Source of the DNA: Nitrososphaerales archaeon TH5894 | GTDB taxonomy: Archaea; Thermoproteota; Nitrososphaeria; Nitrososphaerales; Nitrososphaeraceae | Reading direction: 5' to 3' | DNA: 15,381 bases | NCBI GenBank assembly: GCA_014523485.1 | Contig: JAATVK010000035.1 | Span: 1 to 15,381, forward strand | Part shown: in pieces, positions 13,419 through 15,381 of the stretch | Layout: each line of letters begins with the position of its first letter | How positions within the stretch are numbered: the stretch's first letter is position 1 | Program-made: the position numbers and the translations under genes | The notes under the pieces: generated by a model | What the model was told of the DNA's origin: nothing | The model's input: the letters and a program-made list of their open reading frames with translations, nothing else | Databases searched by the model: none

Positions 13419-15221
13419 CTATACAATCTTTTCTAAATCACCTATTTTTTCTAATAAGAGATCAAAACCTTGTTGCCAAAATCTTTTGTTAGAGATGTCG
13501 AAACCGAGGTCAGTCAGTAAAGTTTCTGGGTTTTTTGATCCTCCTGCAGAGAGTAAATTCAAATATTTTGGTATGAAAGATTTTCCTTCTTGTTTGTACA
13601 TTTTATATAATGATAAAACTAGAAGATTGCCGAAAGCATATGCATAACAATAAAAAGGAGTATGATAAAAATGAGGTATATATGTCCATTCCCACTTAAA
13701 ATCATCGGACACAATTACAGAATTTCCAAACTGATCCTGGAGATTCTTTTGATATAAAGATGAAATATTATCAATATTAGCATTGTTTTCAATTACCTTA
13801 TTATGTGCATCAATTTCAAATAATGTAAAATATGATTGTCTCATAATAGTTGCATACATATCATCTATTTGTTCTGCTAATAGAATAGATCTTTCTTGTT
13901 CTGTCATTTCTTTTGCTAACTTTTCATTCAACAACATCTCGGCAAAGACAGAAGCTGTTTCAGCTAAAGGAAGAGGAGCTTGAGAGACAGCGATTGGGAG
14001 GTTTGAAGAACAAATACTATGTATAGCATGTCCAAATTCATGAGCCATGGTAGAGATATCACGATACATACCATCATAATTCAATAGAACGTATGGAGTT
14101 AGTTTAGGAGTAATAGTGGAACAAAATGCTCCACTCATCTTTCCCTTTCTTATTTCTGCATCAACATGGTTTTTATTAAAAACTATTTCTGCATAATCTC
14201 GAAATTTAGGATGAAATGACTCTAAAACATTTAAAACTATGTTTACTGCTTGTTCATAAGTATATTTTTTTTGTATTATCCCTTTTTTAATAAGAGGTGC
14301 GTACAAGTGATACCGTTCTAGTTTTTTTAATTTTAACATTTTTGCTTTTAATTTGAAATATTTATGAAAAATAAAAGAATTTTTCTTGCATGTGTCCAAT
14401 AATGTAGATACTACATTATCACTTATATCATTATAGATATTTCTTACAGAAATGGGTGAATCAAAACTACGAATTTTAATGTTTTCATCATGCCATTGTA
14501 CTATTAAATTTAAATAGATTTCACCTAAAATTCCACTATTGTTTTTATATACATTGAACAATGATTTATATGCGGCTTTCCTTTCCTCAGATTTGTTACT
14601 TCTAACTAGTGACATTAGTTTTTCTTTATTTATAATTTTTGTTCTTTTTATCTTGTTATTTTTTTTTATTTCAAGAATAAATTCAAAATTATTTGTCATT
14701 CGATCATATATTTTGACTAATGCATTTGGTCCAGTTACTTCAAATATATTAATAATTTTTTCTTCCTTTTCAGATAAGGTATATTGACCTAAAACTCTTT
14801 TATGGTTTAAAAAATGTTTATAAACTGGATCGATACTTTGAATAATTCTATTTGCGTCTTTTTCTTTTAAAATATTTTTAAACCATATATCAAAAAAGAT
14901 TAAATTATTAGAAATTTCAGTACCTAATAACTCCATTTCTGTAACGAAGGCAGAATATTCATTAGAAGAAGTATTAGATGAATATTGCAAATGTGCAAAA
15001 CCTATTACCATATTTAATTTCTCTGAAATCTTTTCCAATTGTAATAGCATTTTAGAAAATTTTTGTGATGAAATATTATGATTAAGTAATTCTCGGTTTT
15101 CTTTGAATTTATTGACCTCATGTTGTAATATTTTTAAGTAATGTTTGATCTTGTTTTTTTCCCCATCTACTAGCTCTGATAAATCCCAACAGCCTAACTG
15201 AGGTTTTTGTAATAGAGTCAT
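13419..15221 (-). CDS. pepF: Oligoendopeptidase F, peptidase family M3
   Basis: A cytosolic zinc metallopeptidase that cuts medium-length peptides (roughly 7-17 residues in characterised members), downstream of larger proteases. At 600 residues it has the usual PepF length. The helical N-terminal region covers about 15-200, and the catalytic domain follows to about 590. The zinc motif HEFGH (394-398) gives His394, His398 and the catalytic Glu395. The third ligand is Glu421 in ETASVFAE. The family segment PHFYHTPFYCYAYAFGN (516-532) is intact, supplying the substrate-binding His and Tyr residues. Lys and Asn are abundant, matching the local AT bias. The ATG at 15221 gives an N-terminus ending in the typical WDLSEL. 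No convincing TATA box at leaderless spacing was seen. It is a single gene, convergent with the zinc-finger gene. Confidence 0.95.
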   Translation of the reverse strand: MTLLQKPQLGCWDLSELVDGEKNKIKHYLKILQHEVNKFKENRELLNHNISSQKFSKMLLQLEKISEKLNMVIGFAHLQYSSNTSSNEYSAFVTEMELLGTEISNNLIFFDIWFKNILKEKDANRIIQSIDPVYKHFLNHKRVLGQYTLSEKEEKIINIFEVTGPNALVKIYDRMTNNFEFILEIKKNNKIKRTKIINKEKLMSLVRSNKSEERKAAYKSLFNVYKNNSGILGEIYLNLIVQWHDENIKIRSFDSPISVRNIYNDISDNVVSTLLDTCKKNSFIFHKYFKLKAKMLKLKKLERYHLYAPLIKKGIIQKKYTYEQAVNIVLNVLESFHPKFRDYAEIVFNKNHVDAEIRKGKMSGAFCSTITPKLTPYVLLNYDGMYRDISTMAHEFGHAIHSICSSNLPIAVSQAPLPLAETASVFAEMLLNEKLAKEMTEQERSILLAEQIDDMYATIMRQSYFTLFEIDAHNKVIENNANIDNISSLYQKNLQDQFGNSVIVSDDFKWEWTYIPHFYHTPFYCYAYAFGNLLVLSLYKMYKQEGKSFIPKYLNLLSAGGSKNPETLLTDLGFDISNKRFWQQGFDLLLEKIGDLEKIV

Positions 15222-15381
15222 TAGTATATAAAAAAATTATAGCCTTGTATTAATAGTTATCAATTAAGCTTATTTGAAGCTAACATTAATTTTTATAAAG
15301 TTAAATTACATTTCCAGAACTATTTACAAACATATTTACTATTAATAGCAATTAATACTTAAATATTCAACTGAAAATACA

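Noticed and set aside
14539..14787. 82-residue hydrophobic plus-strand frame inside pepF
   Set aside because: It is antisense to pepF; the hydrophobicity comes from the complement of Lys/Asn-rich, A-rich codons.
1..15381. CRISPR array, insertion sequence, integrase, toxin-antitoxin or other defence system
   Set aside because: No regularly spaced repeats, transposase, recombinase or defence-type domains were found; the gene content is core metabolism and information processing.

Overview
The window is an AT-rich archaeal chromosome segment (roughly 30% G+C by eye). It most likely comes from the Nitrososphaerota (Thaumarchaeota); the exact lineage cannot be resolved here. The archaeal assignment rests on a TATA-binding protein, ABCE1, an archaeal Ard1-type N-acetyltransferase, a Trm5-family methyltransferase, and TATA-like boxes centred about 25-28 nt upstream of many start codons, the pattern expected of leaderless archaeal mRNAs. 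The split transketolase with an epimerase and a TalC-type transaldolase, plus a 5S rRNA gene away from 16S/23S, fit Nitrososphaerota best.

Layout. Positions 31-3291 (minus) hold a compact non-oxidative pentose phosphate operon. It reads, in order of transcription, transketolase N-terminal subunit fused to ribulose-phosphate 3-epimerase, then transketolase C-terminal subunit, then transaldolase, with overlapping gene ends. Divergent to it is an M17 leucyl aminopeptidase (3438-4907, plus), followed by a lone 5S rRNA (about 4946-5060, minus). ABCE1, the ribosome recycling ATPase, and a Trm5-family tRNA methyltransferase form a plus-strand pair (5181-7838). They converge on a minus-strand group: a small two-helix membrane protein, an Ard1/RimI-type N-acetyltransferase, and a LarA-like protein that seems to have lost the LarA cofactor residues (7835-9792). 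A 617-nt gene-free stretch follows. Then come TBP (minus) and, divergently, a class II fumarase/aspartase-family enzyme (11112-12497, plus). A 50-residue C2H2 zinc-finger protein (12907-13059, plus) sits between two gene-poor spacers, and an M3 oligoendopeptidase F (13419-15221, minus) closes the window.

How the genes work together. The first operon supplies the carbon shuffling that makes ribose-5-phosphate and erythrose-4-phosphate; ribose-5-phosphate isomerase is not in the window. ABCE1, Trm5, Ard1, 5S rRNA and TBP belong to information processing. The two peptidases recycle peptides and the fumarase-family enzyme belongs to central carbon or aspartate metabolism.

I see no mobile element, CRISPR array, tRNA or defence system. 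The content is mostly core. The main points of interest are the transketolase-epimerase fusion with an apparent internal ribosome binding site, the LarA-like protein without its expected active site, the unusual Trm5 motif, and several compact inverted repeats at promoters or in spacers.
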